Assembly (NCBI RefSeq): GCF_000369805.1
Contig: NZ_KB850224.1
Location: 2,862,399-2,926,398 of the forward strand
Length of the DNA stretch: 64,000 bases
Reading direction: 5' to 3'
Source of the DNA: Acinetobacter sp. NIPH 2100
Lineage (GTDB): Bacteria; Pseudomonadota; Gammaproteobacteria; Pseudomonadales; Moraxellaceae
In this document: piece after piece, positions 18,582-27,838 of the stretch
Position numbering within the stretch: position 1 is the first letter of the stretch
How the letters are laid out: each line of letters opens with the position of its first letter
Made by a program: the position numbers and the translations under genes
The notes under the pieces: generated by a model
Database searches by the model: none
What the model saw: the letters and a program-made list of their open reading frames with translations, nothing else
What the model was told of the DNA's origin: nothing

Positions 18582-19868
18582 ATGAGCAACACCTTACATC
18601 ATATCGTGATTGTGGGCGGTGGCGCAGGTGGTTTAGAACTTGCGACACAACTAGGTGAAAATTTTGGTAGACGAAAGAAAGCCCGAATAACCCTAGTCGA
18701 TCAAAACCTCACGCACATATGGAAACCTCTCCTGCATGAAATCGCTGCAGGCTCACTCAATCCTCACGAAGAACAAACCAATTATTTTGCTCACGCAGAA
18801 AAACATCATTTTGAGTTCGTGCTTGGCACCTTAATCGATGTCAATAAAGATCAAAAACAAATCATACTTTCTCCCCCACAACTTTCAAAAGAACACACCC
18901 CACTGACCCAAAGTCTCAACTACGACACACTTGTGCTGGCGGTCGGTTCAGTCTCCAATGACTTTGGTACAGAAGGTGTACGCGAACATTGCCATTTCCT
19001 TGATAGCCGCAAACAGGCTGACATCTTCCAACAAGATTTGTTCCATCTTTATATCGAAGCACAAAACCAGCCAACCGAACGTGCGTTAAATATTGGTATC
19101 GTAGGTGCGGGTGCAACAGGTGTTGAGCTGGCGGCAGAACTAATTGAAACCACGAAAAACTTTTATCGTTATGGTTTAAAGAAAATTGATCCGAAGCAGG
19201 TCAAAATCACCCTCATTGAAGCCTCTGATCGCATTCTCCCTGCGCTGACAGAAAAAACGGCTGCACACAGTGCTAAACAACTCAAGAAAATGGGGATTGA
19301 GATTCTGACTCAGCACAAAGTACAAAAAGTCGATGAATCAAATGTCTATTTTAGTAATGGCAGTGTCTTGCACTCCGATATTACCGTTTGGGCAGCAGGT
19401 GTAAAAGCACCGAAAGTTTTAGAATCATTCACTGATTTTAAACGTGACAAGATCAATCGATTAATGGTGTATGCAACACTACAAACCTACTCTGACCCAA
19501 ATGTCTTTGCCTTTGGTGACTGTGCCAATTGCCAATTAGATGCGCGTCAGCCGCCTCTAGGCCCACGTGCACAAGTCGCGAGTCAGCAAGCAACATTTCT
19601 GGTTGATGCAATGGCAGCTCGTTTGTCGGGCTCTCCTCAACCAATGTTCAGCTTTAGTGAGAAAGGCTCACTGGTGTCATTAAGCCATAATCAAGCTGTG
19701 GGAGAGTTGTTGGGCGATGTTAGCGTACAAGGCTTTATTGCAAAAACCATGTATGTATCGTTATACCGATTGCATCAAGCCAATATTCACGGTTATACCC
19801 AAGCCGGTATGCTGACCATGAAAGATTTTCTGACACGTCGTGTCCGTCCAAAAATTAAACTGTATTGA
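18582..19868 (+). CDS. ndh: NADH dehydrogenase type II-like flavoprotein
   Basis: FAD-dependent pyridine-nucleotide oxidoreductase of 428 residues. The FAD-binding motif VGGGAGGLELA is near residue 12, the NAD-binding motif IVGAGATGVELAAE near residue 175, and the second FAD motif VFAFGDCAN near 310. The pattern and C-terminal amphipathic region fit type II NADH:quinone oxidoreductases, which feed electrons to the quinone pool without proton pumping. Other members of this superfamily (sulfide or rubredoxin reductases) cannot be fully excluded. It is transcribed in the same direction as dacC. Confidence 0.85.
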   Translation: MSNTLHHIVIVGGGAGGLELATQLGENFGRRKKARITLVDQNLTHIWKPLLHEIAAGSLNPHEEQTNYFAHAEKHHFEFVLGTLIDVNKDQKQIILSPPQLSKEHTPLTQSLNYDTLVLAVGSVSNDFGTEGVREHCHFLDSRKQADIFQQDLFHLYIEAQNQPTERALNIGIVGAGATGVELAAELIETTKNFYRYGLKKIDPKQVKITLIEASDRILPALTEKTAAHSAKQLKKMGIEILTQHKVQKVDESNVYFSNGSVLHSDITVWAAGVKAPKVLESFTDFKRDKINRLMVYATLQTYSDPNVFAFGDCANCQLDARQPPLGPRAQVASQQATFLVDAMAARLSGSPQPMFSFSEKGSLVSLSHNQAVGELLGDVSVQGFIAKTMYVSLYRLHQANIHGYTQAGMLTMKDFLTRRVRPKIKLY

Positions 19869-19993
19869 GTTGAAATTTGATATTTCGTCTCAATATTTAA
19901 CTAAATCGTTTCAAAAAGTGGAAAATAGTCAACAAAATCTATTTTTCACTTTATGATATACAGCTAAAACTATTGATGACATGGATTCAAAAC

Positions 19994-20476
19994 ATGACTG
20001 CTATTGCACTTAACCACGTGGTTTCATTCCACTACACTTTAACAAACGCTGAGGGTGAAACACTTGATCAATCTCAAGGTGAACCACTTGCATATTTGCA
20101 CGGCGCAGGCAACATCATTCCTGGTTTAGAAAATGCACTTACAGGTAAAACTGTTGGTGAAAAATTCACTGTAAACGTTCCAGCTGCTGAAGGTTATGGC
20201 GAATACAACCCAGACCTCGTTCAAGAAGTTCCAGCTCAAATGTTCCAAGGTGTGGACAACATCCAACCTGGTATGCAATTCCAAGCTCAAACTGATGACG
20301 GTGTTCAAATCGTTACTGTTAAAGCGATTGAAGGTGACAACATCATCGTTGATGCAAACTTCCCACTTGCTGGCCAAGATCTTACTTTTGAAGTAGAAAT
20401 CGTTGAAATCCGTGATGCTTCTCAAGAAGAATTAGATCACGGTCACGTTCATGGTGCAGGTGGTCACCACCACTAA
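19994..20476 (+). CDS. slyD: FKBP-type peptidyl-prolyl isomerase, SlyD-like
   Basis: About 160 residues. The FKBP domain has VSFHYTLTNAEGETLD, LHGAGNIIPGLENALTGKTVGE and an inserted chaperone (IF) loop around 70-125, as in SlyD. The C-terminal stretch HGHVHGAGGHHH is a short His-rich metal-binding tail. It catalyses proline isomerisation and acts as a folding helper in the cytoplasm. The frame opens at TTG/ATG (19973/19976). I choose ATG 19994 because the family start (MTAIALNHVV) and a GGA at suitable distance agree. It is followed by a very strong terminator. Confidence 0.9.
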   Translation: MTAIALNHVVSFHYTLTNAEGETLDQSQGEPLAYLHGAGNIIPGLENALTGKTVGEKFTVNVPAAEGYGEYNPDLVQEVPAQMFQGVDNIQPGMQFQAQTDDGVQIVTVKAIEGDNIIVDANFPLAGQDLTFEVEIVEIRDASQEELDHGHVHGAGGHHH

Positions 20477-20494
20477 TTCACTTTTGAATTAGAT

Positions 20495-20525
20495 GAAAAA
20501 AGCAAAGCTTCGGCTTTGCTTTTTT
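20495..20525 (+). terminator. strong terminator with TTCG loop
   Basis: The stem GCAAAGC/GCTTTGC (20501-20507 with 20512-20518) is extended by A6/T6 around a TTCG tetraloop. It lies directly after slyD. Confidence 0.92.
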
Positions 20526-20595
20526 ATTGCCAAGTACTTTTCCAAACTCAGAAAATCGCTTAACGTTGTCTAACTCTCGATTATAATCCTCAGCT

Positions 20596-22035
20596 ATGTC
20601 TCACCCCTCTCAACTGATTTGGTTTCGCCAAGATCTAAGAATCCATGATCATGCAGCACTTTGGCATGCGACTCAGGCTGGGCCCACCATCGCACTTGTC
20701 ATTTTGTCTCCTGCACAGTGGCAGCAACACGACGATGCAGCGATTAAAATCGAATTTTATCTACGTCAATTACAACAGCTCAAACAGCAACTTGCAGACC
20801 TGAATATTCCCTTACTGATTCAAACGATTCCACTATGGAAAGATATCCCTGATTTTTTTTCACATTTAATCCAACAACTTAATATTGAAAATGTGTATGC
20901 CAATATTGAACTTGGCATCAATGAACTAAAACGCGATCAGACCGTACAGCAGCAACTCAATCAGCATAAAAAACAATTAATTCTTTTGCATGATCGAACG
21001 TTATTTCCTGTGGCCTCTATCCGCAATCAATCCAACTCACCCTATCGAGTTTTTGGTGCATTTAAGAAAACCTGCTATCAACGCTTACAGCATGCTTTAC
21101 CGCAATGTTACCCCTCTCCCTCAAAGCAACAACCACTCTTACTCGATCTGCCCTGCTTTCAACAAAATGACATTCAAGAATTACAACGCGACTATATAAA
21201 ACAAATCCAACAGACCAATTTTTCCGAATGGCACGTTGGAGAAGCATATGCACTCGCGCTTTTGGACCAATTTATTGATGAACGGTTGACTGACTATAAA
21301 ACAGCACGGGACTTACCTGCTGTATCTGGGACCAGTCACCTTTCCGCCTATTTAAATATTGGTATTATTTCAGTCCGTCAATGTCTGCAAGCACTATTTA
21401 GGCAACAACAAGGACATTTTGAGATTCAATCCGAAGGCCAACAAACTTGGTTGGATGAGCTTCTTTGGCGTGAATTTTATCAACATATCCTGTTTGACTT
21501 CCCCAAGGTTTCAAAACATCAACCTTTCCAAACTACCACCGAAAACATCTGTTGGCGCGATGACCCAATCGCATTACACCAATGGCAACAAGGACAAACG
21601 GGCATTCCAATCATTGATGCGGGTATGCGCCAACTCTTGGCCACTGGTTGGATGCACAATCGGGTACGTATGATCTGTGCCATGTTTTTAAGTAAAAATC
21701 TGCTTATTGACTGGCGAAAAGGTGAACAGTGGTTTATGCAAAACCTGATTGATGGTGACTTGGCTGCCAATAATGGTGGTTGGCAATGGTGTGCATCGAC
21801 TGGCACGGATGCTGTACCGTATTTCCGTGTGTTTAATCCGACAACGCAATCACAAAAGTTTGATCCCGAAGGTGAATATATCCGTAAATGGGTGCCTGAA
21901 CTGGCCCATCTTGATAATAAAATGATTCATGAACCTTATGCCAAAAATCAACCTTTAGCACTGGATTATCCTGAGCCAATGATTGATCTAAAGGCCAGTC
22001 GCCTACGTGCCATTGAAGCATTCAAATCGAACTAA
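20596..22035 (+). CDS. phrB: deoxyribodipyrimidine photolyase (CPD photolyase)
   Basis: Light-driven repair enzyme that splits cyclobutane pyrimidine dimers. It has 479 residues: an N-terminal Rossmann-like antenna domain (IWFRQDLRIHDHAAL at the start) and a C-terminal FAD-binding helical domain. Marks of the latter are ELLWREFYQHIL, IIDAGMRQLLATGWMHNRVRM and NNGGWQWCASTGTDA, which line the FAD and lesion site. Length and motifs match class I bacterial photolyases. It is monocistronic; the following intergenic region of 186 bases is AT-rich. Confidence 0.96.
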   Translation: MSHPSQLIWFRQDLRIHDHAALWHATQAGPTIALVILSPAQWQQHDDAAIKIEFYLRQLQQLKQQLADLNIPLLIQTIPLWKDIPDFFSHLIQQLNIENVYANIELGINELKRDQTVQQQLNQHKKQLILLHDRTLFPVASIRNQSNSPYRVFGAFKKTCYQRLQHALPQCYPSPSKQQPLLLDLPCFQQNDIQELQRDYIKQIQQTNFSEWHVGEAYALALLDQFIDERLTDYKTARDLPAVSGTSHLSAYLNIGIISVRQCLQALFRQQQGHFEIQSEGQQTWLDELLWREFYQHILFDFPKVSKHQPFQTTTENICWRDDPIALHQWQQGQTGIPIIDAGMRQLLATGWMHNRVRMICAMFLSKNLLIDWRKGEQWFMQNLIDGDLAANNGGWQWCASTGTDAVPYFRVFNPTTQSQKFDPEGEYIRKWVPELAHLDNKMIHEPYAKNQPLALDYPEPMIDLKASRLRAIEAFKSN

Positions 22036-22221
22036 ACAAGCTTACAAAAATTAAATAAACGTCTGAAATAAGCTACTTTTTATTCTTTTGAAATACAGAC
22101 TATACTGTATGTTACTGTTTATAAAATTATTTTACAAAGTAACAAACAGAAAAGCTATCGTAATAATCGTAAAATAATGCTACCTTGATCACAAAAGACA
22201 TTTATTAAAACTAAAATTATT

Positions 22222-22971
22222 ATGCAAAAAAATCCAGCACCAGCACTCGTCTTGTGGATTATTTCCGCTCAAGTTTTTATGGGCATTGTCGCGTATGAAT
22301 GGCTGCCAGCCAGTTATCGCGGTAGTTGGGTATTTCTGCTCATTCTGTTAATTTCTGGCGCTTTTTTAAATGTCGGCATGGCCTTGCTGCTTGGCTTGGT
22401 TACATTTGTCGGCGTTGCAGTCTATTTCTTTCTCGATTTGGCCAATCAAACCTATGTCGAACGACAACTGCTGTTATTGTTTGTGCTGCCAATTACTCCA
22501 ATTTTTTTAAGTGCAATACGTCATAATATTCAAAATGCCTTAAAAAGCTTCCGTGCCATTCAAAGTTATGATCGTAACTATCAGCACGATATTCTGCCAC
22601 TCACTGCCTTGGCACATTTCCAAGGCGAATTAAAAAAGCTATTGCAGCTCACCCACAAAGATCACTATAAAATCATTACCACGCATATCAATAATACCGT
22701 GCTGATTCGTGAAATGCTGGGTGAAGATATCTGGAAAGAAACTCAAAATAAAATTATGACGATTCTCTCTACTGAAAGAGACAGCGTGATTTACCACTTT
22801 ATTAATGAAGAACTTAGTGAAATTAAAAGTATTGTGATTCATGAACCCAGCAGTGAAGAAAATCAAATCTATCCACGCTTCATTCAAGACTTACAAGAAC
22901 TCACCGTACTCAAACTGCAGATTGAACAACACACCGAATACTTAACCTCTCCAAGCAGAGAGGTACGCTAA
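22222..22971 (+). CDS. membrane protein with degenerate GGDEF-like domain, first gene of exopolysaccharide cluster
   Basis: A 249-residue protein. Three to four hydrophobic helices fill residues 8-100 (e.g. ALVLWIISAQVFMGIVAY, VFLLILLISGAFLNVGMALLLGL, LLLLFVLPITPIFLSAI). The cytoplasmic part (about 115-235) can be laid over a GGDEF domain by eye: PLTALAHFQGELKKLL over the opening PLTGLxNRRxFxxxL, YKIITTHINNTVLIREMLGED over the LDIDxFKxINDxxGHxxGD strand and loop, and FINEELSEIKSIVI where GGDEF should be. Catalytic residues and an RxxD inhibitory site are absent. If correct, it may bind c-di-GMP without making it, as proposed for YdaK of Bacillus and PssE of Listeria. The stop overlaps the next start by one base. 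Confidence 0.65.
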   Translation: MQKNPAPALVLWIISAQVFMGIVAYEWLPASYRGSWVFLLILLISGAFLNVGMALLLGLVTFVGVAVYFFLDLANQTYVERQLLLLFVLPITPIFLSAIRHNIQNALKSFRAIQSYDRNYQHDILPLTALAHFQGELKKLLQLTHKDHYKIITTHINNTVLIREMLGEDIWKETQNKIMTILSTERDSVIYHFINEELSEIKSIVIHEPSSEENQIYPRFIQDLQELTVLKLQIEQHTEYLTSPSREVR

Positions 22972-23876
22972 TGTCTGTTCTACTCAATATCTGTGGTGTT
23001 CTAGTCGCGACAAGTAACATTCCAGATACCACCATGCAGCAATTTTATCAGCAGTACTATCACTGCAAGATTGAAACCGCACGTATAGAGGCTGCTGCTC
23101 AAACCCAAACGCCGCAAACCGTAGCTCAACTTTTTCCACAGCCTGCGACTTGGTGGCCAGTGTTTACCTCCGATCAACTGGACTCCGACAGCTTTAAGCA
23201 ATTGATTGCACAAGGAATCAAACCTGGCGTGATTCTGCCGAATGAATATTTCAGTGCAGTTAAATATTATAAAATTAAAAAAGCCGTCAATGAGGGGGCT
23301 ATTCCTGTCGCCTTCTATCAAATGGCTCATGCAAAATATTTTGCGGCCAAAGCAACTTTTTCCACCGCCATTGGCTTACGTCCCTTAGCCGCATTGATTG
23401 AAACAGGCTGGGATGAAAACCTGATTGCTCAACCTGCTGGCAGCTATATTATTCAATCTGACAGCCCCAATGAGCTGCGTATCCCTGCCCGTCAAATTCA
23501 GCACCATCAACATTATTTCTATCAAGCGATTACCGATCCATCACAAACTTCAGGTTATCAAGTGGTAATTAACCCACCTGTCGGTATGCCCTTAAATACC
23601 ATTGAGTATCCAAAACTCGGTATCTCATGGGATCTGAATCGCACCCAATTTACCAGCACCACAGATGGTGTTAAAACCAGTTTATTCGGCTATATTTTAA
23701 TTGTGCTAAGCACCGTGGTGATCCCACTCGACTATATTTATTCAGCACATTATCCAAGTTTACTCAGTACTTTTGGCAGTTCAATTTCTTGGATTTCATT
23801 ATTACTTGGCGGCGGATTACTCCTAATTTTGATCATTTCTATCATTCGCAGGAGAAGAATAAATGCCCGCAATTGA
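22971..23876 (+). CDS. unknown membrane protein in exopolysaccharide cluster
   Basis: 301 residues with no family I recognise. The first 230 residues form a soluble-looking domain. It contains WWPVFTSDQLDSDSFKQLIAQG, GVILPNEYFSAVKYYKIKKAVNEG and SYIIQSDSPNELRIPARQIQ. It ends with two membrane helices (LFGYILIVLSTVVIPLDYIY and WISLLLGGGLLLILIISII) and a basic RRRRINARN tail. The start codon overlaps the stop of the gene before, and its end overlaps the glycosyltransferase by 14 bases, so it is probably an obligate partner in the machine. A position between the GGDEF-like protein and the synthase suggests a coupling or periplasmic-facing subunit. No activity can be assigned. Confidence 0.75.
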   Translation: MSVLLNICGVLVATSNIPDTTMQQFYQQYYHCKIETARIEAAAQTQTPQTVAQLFPQPATWWPVFTSDQLDSDSFKQLIAQGIKPGVILPNEYFSAVKYYKIKKAVNEGAIPVAFYQMAHAKYFAAKATFSTAIGLRPLAALIETGWDENLIAQPAGSYIIQSDSPNELRIPARQIQHHQHYFYQAITDPSQTSGYQVVINPPVGMPLNTIEYPKLGISWDLNRTQFTSTTDGVKTSLFGYILIVLSTVVIPLDYIYSAHYPSLLSTFGSSISWISLLLGGGLLLILIISIIRRRRINARN

Positions 23877-25113
23877 TATTCTTTTCTTATTTGGTTTTCT
23901 GGGAATCTGGATTCCACAAGCCTTTTGGGCGTGGTTGAGTTTTCAGGCATGGAAGTATTCTAAAAATGCAGCCAAAGAACTGGAAAATATGCCTGTTCCT
24001 GAACAATGGCCTGTTCTCAGTGTCTTGATTCCCGCCTATAACGAAGGTGTAGTGATTGAAGATACCTTACATGCCATTGCTCAGCAGGACTATCCTGCAC
24101 ATGCCTATGAAGTTCTACTGATTAATGACGGCTCTAAAGACAATACTTTAGAAATTGCAGAACGCATGGCTGCCATTTATCCCTGCATCAAAATTGTCAA
24201 TGTACCCAAAGGCATGGGCGGGAAAGGTAAATCACGTACTCTGAATAATGGTTTACCGCACGCCACGGGAGAATTGATTGTCGTCTATGATGCTGACAGT
24301 ACCCCTGAACCCGACTGTGTCCGCCTATTGGCACAGACCTTGTTGGCGGATAAAAAACTCGTCGCGGTAAACGGTAAAGTTCGTACCCGTAACTGGCGTG
24401 ACAGTATTTTGACCCGTTTTATTGCGATTGAATTTATTTTCTTCCAGTGGATTTTCCAAGGTGGCCGCTGGCAACGTTTTGAATTATCGACCTTAATGGG
24501 CACAAATTATGTGATCTGGCGCGATGCCTTAGAAACACTGGGGGGTTTTGATGAAAAGTCTTTGGTTGATGATACCGAGATGAGCTTTCGCATTTTCTTG
24601 GGCCAAAGACGGATTAAATGGGTGCCCTACGCAGTTGGTTGGCAACAAGATCCACCCTCTCTCAGTGTATTTGTAAAACAACGCTCACGCTGGACACAAG
24701 GGAATTTCTACGTCACCAGTAAATACTTGCCAATCGCACTTCGGAAACCTTTCCCGATCGGAATTGAAATTTTTAACAACATCATGTGCTATGTATTGTT
24801 TGTGCCTGCACTGATTTGGAGTCATGTCACCTTAACTTTAGGCTTACTGGGTATTGCAGGGATTACCGTTCCTGGTCCATTTACCCTACTCTGGGGCCTA
24901 TCCTTCTGTTTATATGTCGCACAAATGTGGTTCACCTTATCTTTAGAAAGAGCCAAACCTCAACTATATTTCTTCGCGGTCTTATCTTACGTAACGTATT
25001 CACAAGTGTTCTTATTTATCGTGTTTAAAGCTGCATATGACATGCTCAAAAATAAGATCCAAGGAAATTCATTGCAGTGGTATAAAACTGAGCGTAGCAA
25101 GGAGAAAAAATAA
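23863..25113 (+). CDS. processive family-2 glycosyltransferase (exopolysaccharide synthase)
   Basis: 416 residues in the inner membrane. An N-terminal helix (about 5-28) precedes the GT-A catalytic domain, which carries LIPAYNEG, the first Asp in INDGSKDNT (Asp89), DADS (143-146), the catalytic-base region VDDTEMSF (Asp236/237) and QRSRW (273-277), the QxxRW signature of processive synthases such as BcsA, PgaC and NfrB. Three to four C-terminal helices form the translocation channel. There is no PilZ domain, unlike BcsA, so any c-di-GMP control must come from a partner such as the first gene. Nucleotide-sugar specificity cannot be read from sequence. Confidence 0.92.
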   Translation: MPAIDILFLFGFLGIWIPQAFWAWLSFQAWKYSKNAAKELENMPVPEQWPVLSVLIPAYNEGVVIEDTLHAIAQQDYPAHAYEVLLINDGSKDNTLEIAERMAAIYPCIKIVNVPKGMGGKGKSRTLNNGLPHATGELIVVYDADSTPEPDCVRLLAQTLLADKKLVAVNGKVRTRNWRDSILTRFIAIEFIFFQWIFQGGRWQRFELSTLMGTNYVIWRDALETLGGFDEKSLVDDTEMSFRIFLGQRRIKWVPYAVGWQQDPPSLSVFVKQRSRWTQGNFYVTSKYLPIALRKPFPIGIEIFNNIMCYVLFVPALIWSHVTLTLGLLGIAGITVPGPFTLLWGLSFCLYVAQMWFTLSLERAKPQLYFFAVLSYVTYSQVFLFIVFKAAYDMLKNKIQGNSLQWYKTERSKEKK

Positions 25114-26961
25114 ATGAAAAATAACCCATTACATCATCATTTTCTAAAAGCAGTAGTTGCAAGTGTCGCTCTTTCCTTGCCCGTCTTTTCTGTGGCAGAC
25201 ACACTCAATACGTGGACGTTTGACAACATCAATACCTCCAATAAATATACCATTGAACCGCACTTCTTTTATGTGGGTAAAGGTTCTGAATGGCAGAATA
25301 TCCGCTTTACCAGTGATTATTCCACCGAGCATTTCACGACTTTATTGGTCAAATTTGATGACAAGCTGATTTACAACACCACTTTAAACGGGGATGGTTC
25401 GTTAAGCTTTGATATTCCAGCCACCCAAAGTGGTTTCCATCGCCTAGACTTTATTTTGCAGCAGTACTCACCCAATACCTCACCTGCCGCTGACCGAACC
25501 ACCTTCTGTAGTGAGGATGTCGATCAAGTCACCTATTTAAGCAATTCTAAAATTGACTACGTTCGATATAGACCGATTTATCGTTTAAAAGATTTGCCTG
25601 ATGCTTTATTTAATCCACAGGTTGTCCGTCCGACGCCTTTTGTCGGTGTCTTAAAATACAACCCAGCAAACGTAAACGAAGCAAGCATGTTAGGACGTTT
25701 GATCAGTGCATGGGGTTCAGTCACACCTATCCAATGGTATGAACAAAATGCGCCAACAGAGCAAACACCAAACTTCTATATTGAAATTACAAAATCAGCA
25801 GCACCCTTACCCAAGGGCACTTTAGTCCAAATCAGTACGGCAAATGATATTCCGACCTTACAAATCCAATATGATCAGCCTGAGAAACTCGTTTCTGCGA
25901 TCAATGGATTGCTCAATCCCAATTATTTACAACAATTAAATACCTCTGCGACCTTTCTTCCAAATAAACTTGCAACACCAAACTGGGCGAAGATCAAGCA
26001 AATTCATACCCTTGCCGACTTAGGCATTAGTGATTTCCGTTTGAACCAAGCTGAGAAAAATCTATTCTTAAATTTCCCTGCGGTTTGGCAACCCACTGAT
26101 ATTTTACAGGGGCAAATCGCACTTCGCGTACAAAGTGGTTTATTGGAAGGTTCCAACATTACCACGTGGATTGATGGTGGTTTTGCAGGCAGCTTAAAAA
26201 CAGCCAATCTCGATTCAGATCCTGTTAACCGCCAGTTTAACTACTTTGGCAAGACTATTTCCAATAATACGACCTTTAACCTGAAACTTGAAAATTCAGT
26301 GATCGTAAATTCGCAGTGTTTGCCTACTGCGAAAGGTTCTCTCTGGATCGATACGCAAAAATCGACAGTGAAATTGCCACATAAATTGAAAAATGGTGTT
26401 GCGTCTTTATCAATGACCTTTGCAACACATCCAACCATTGCTATTGACAGCAATGCTGGTAGTTTGGAAATTGCGATGGTCATGAGTCAAGTGGCCAAGA
26501 AAATGCTAATGACCAATGATCCAATTCCCTTAAATCTGGTGAAATTAGATCCAAATAAACCTGAACTTCTCAATGTACAAGTGAATCCTAATATTTATCG
26601 CCAACAGGTTTTAATGCATCAAAATACCCTTTATGCACCTGCTGCTACCAATGGCTTTTTGGTCAGCTTCCATGATCAACGTTTTGATGTTATTACGGAC
26701 TCAATGCAAGGCGCGCAAAATTTCACCAAACTTTGGGAGAAAATTCAACAAAATATCCCAAACAATGCCAGTAAGATTTTGGTCACAGAAAGCGGGCAAG
26801 TCTTTATTTTACAGAAGATTCTAGTCGGCAATCAAAAAGCACCTCTGGTTAAGCAATCATCATTCTTTATCTTGGTTGTTACGATCTCTGCTATCATGAT
26901 TCTTGCAATTTTGCTCTGGTACTGGCGTAAACGACCTAATGCTAAAAATAAGGCTGAATAA
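25114..26961 (+). CDS. BcsB-like periplasmic subunit of polysaccharide synthase
   Basis: 615 residues. A signal peptide (MKNNPLHHHFLKAVVASVALSLPVFSVA) is followed by a long beta-rich periplasmic region with BcsB-like alternating carbohydrate-binding and flavodoxin-like segments. A single C-terminal membrane anchor (FFILVVTISAIMILAILLWYW) ends in RKRPNAKNKAE. In cellulose synthase BcsB packs against the synthase channel and guides the emerging glycan; B. subtilis YdaN is a similar partner outside cellulose systems. The ATG directly follows the stop of the glycosyltransferase (TAAATG), implying tight translational coupling. It is shorter than E. coli BcsB (about 780). Confidence 0.82.
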   Translation: MKNNPLHHHFLKAVVASVALSLPVFSVADTLNTWTFDNINTSNKYTIEPHFFYVGKGSEWQNIRFTSDYSTEHFTTLLVKFDDKLIYNTTLNGDGSLSFDIPATQSGFHRLDFILQQYSPNTSPAADRTTFCSEDVDQVTYLSNSKIDYVRYRPIYRLKDLPDALFNPQVVRPTPFVGVLKYNPANVNEASMLGRLISAWGSVTPIQWYEQNAPTEQTPNFYIEITKSAAPLPKGTLVQISTANDIPTLQIQYDQPEKLVSAINGLLNPNYLQQLNTSATFLPNKLATPNWAKIKQIHTLADLGISDFRLNQAEKNLFLNFPAVWQPTDILQGQIALRVQSGLLEGSNITTWIDGGFAGSLKTANLDSDPVNRQFNYFGKTISNNTTFNLKLENSVIVNSQCLPTAKGSLWIDTQKSTVKLPHKLKNGVASLSMTFATHPTIAIDSNAGSLEIAMVMSQVAKKMLMTNDPIPLNLVKLDPNKPELLNVQVNPNIYRQQVLMHQNTLYAPAATNGFLVSFHDQRFDVITDSMQGAQNFTKLWEKIQQNIPNNASKILVTESGQVFILQKILVGNQKAPLVKQSSFFILVVTISAIMILAILLWYWRKRPNAKNKAE

Positions 26962-27838
26962 ATCAACAATATTTATTACGCTCGCCCTATCAACTCTCTT
27001 ATTTTTAGGAGGTTGTATTCATCGGCTTAAAGCAGATGTACAACCTCCACAAATTGAAGGTATGTTTTGGCAACCTGATTTAGCCACTACTCCCCCTTCT
27101 GGAAATTGGGATCTACTCGGTGTTTCTACTTTTGTTCCGCAATGGTCTGTGGTGCAGTCCAAATCATGGTTCGACCATGAGATCGGATTACAAAAATGGG
27201 ATAAAAACATCAACCTTCAGCAGCTTCAGCAAAAACCATGGGCCCAACATATTCTTTTAGGCTTGGCTGGAGAATATGATGAAAAATTAGCCCGTTCCAA
27301 AGTGTTGCAACTGGCTGAAAATTCTAAAAAAATCATCGACAATACTAAACTCATTCCACTCAAAGGTTATTATTTTCCTGTCGAGGCAGACCCAACATGG
27401 ATCTGTGTAAATGATCTCGCCAAAGCCATTCGAACTTTACCCAAACCACTTTGGATCAGTATCTATAGCGGTGAACAAGCACCAGAACATTTAGATACTT
27501 GGTTAAAAAGCTGGTTACCTAGTCGTACAGGCGTATTCTTTCAGGATGGTGTAGGTGTCGGAACGCGCTCCCCACAACAAGCACGTATTGTACTTGAATA
27601 TCTTCAAAAAGAATTTGGAAAAGATAATATTATCATTGTATTAGAAGCATTCCGCCCAGTGAAAGGCGGTAAGTTCCGCTCCGCCTATCCATGGGAAGTC
27701 ATTGAACAGCTTAAAGCCTATGAAGGGCAAAAAGTGTATATCTTTGACGGCCCACACTATATGAACCGTATGACTGTTTACACTGTCGCGTTGTGGTACA
27801 AGCTGAGGTATGGAGCACATACCATTAAAGCTAGTTAG
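26939..27838 (+). CDS. lipoprotein with DUF4434-like (TIM-barrel glycosidase-like) region
   Basis: 299 residues from ATG 26939; a further upstream start at 26903 lies inside the preceding gene and adds nothing conserved. A lipoprotein signal LSTLLFLGGC places it in the membrane with lipidated Cys at about residue 23, and no +2 Asp, so probably outer membrane. The mature part contains GYYFPVEADPTWICVNDLAKA and FFQDGVGVG, which remind me of DUF4434 proteins related to glycoside hydrolases. It overlaps the BcsB-like gene by 23 bases. A trimming or releasing role on the exported glycan would match the hydrolase found in other synthase-dependent systems; this is inference. Confidence 0.7.
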   Translation: MLKIRLNKSTIFITLALSTLLFLGGCIHRLKADVQPPQIEGMFWQPDLATTPPSGNWDLLGVSTFVPQWSVVQSKSWFDHEIGLQKWDKNINLQQLQQKPWAQHILLGLAGEYDEKLARSKVLQLAENSKKIIDNTKLIPLKGYYFPVEADPTWICVNDLAKAIRTLPKPLWISIYSGEQAPEHLDTWLKSWLPSRTGVFFQDGVGVGTRSPQQARIVLEYLQKEFGKDNIIIVLEAFRPVKGGKFRSAYPWEVIEQLKAYEGQKVYIFDGPHYMNRMTVYTVALWYKLRYGAHTIKAS

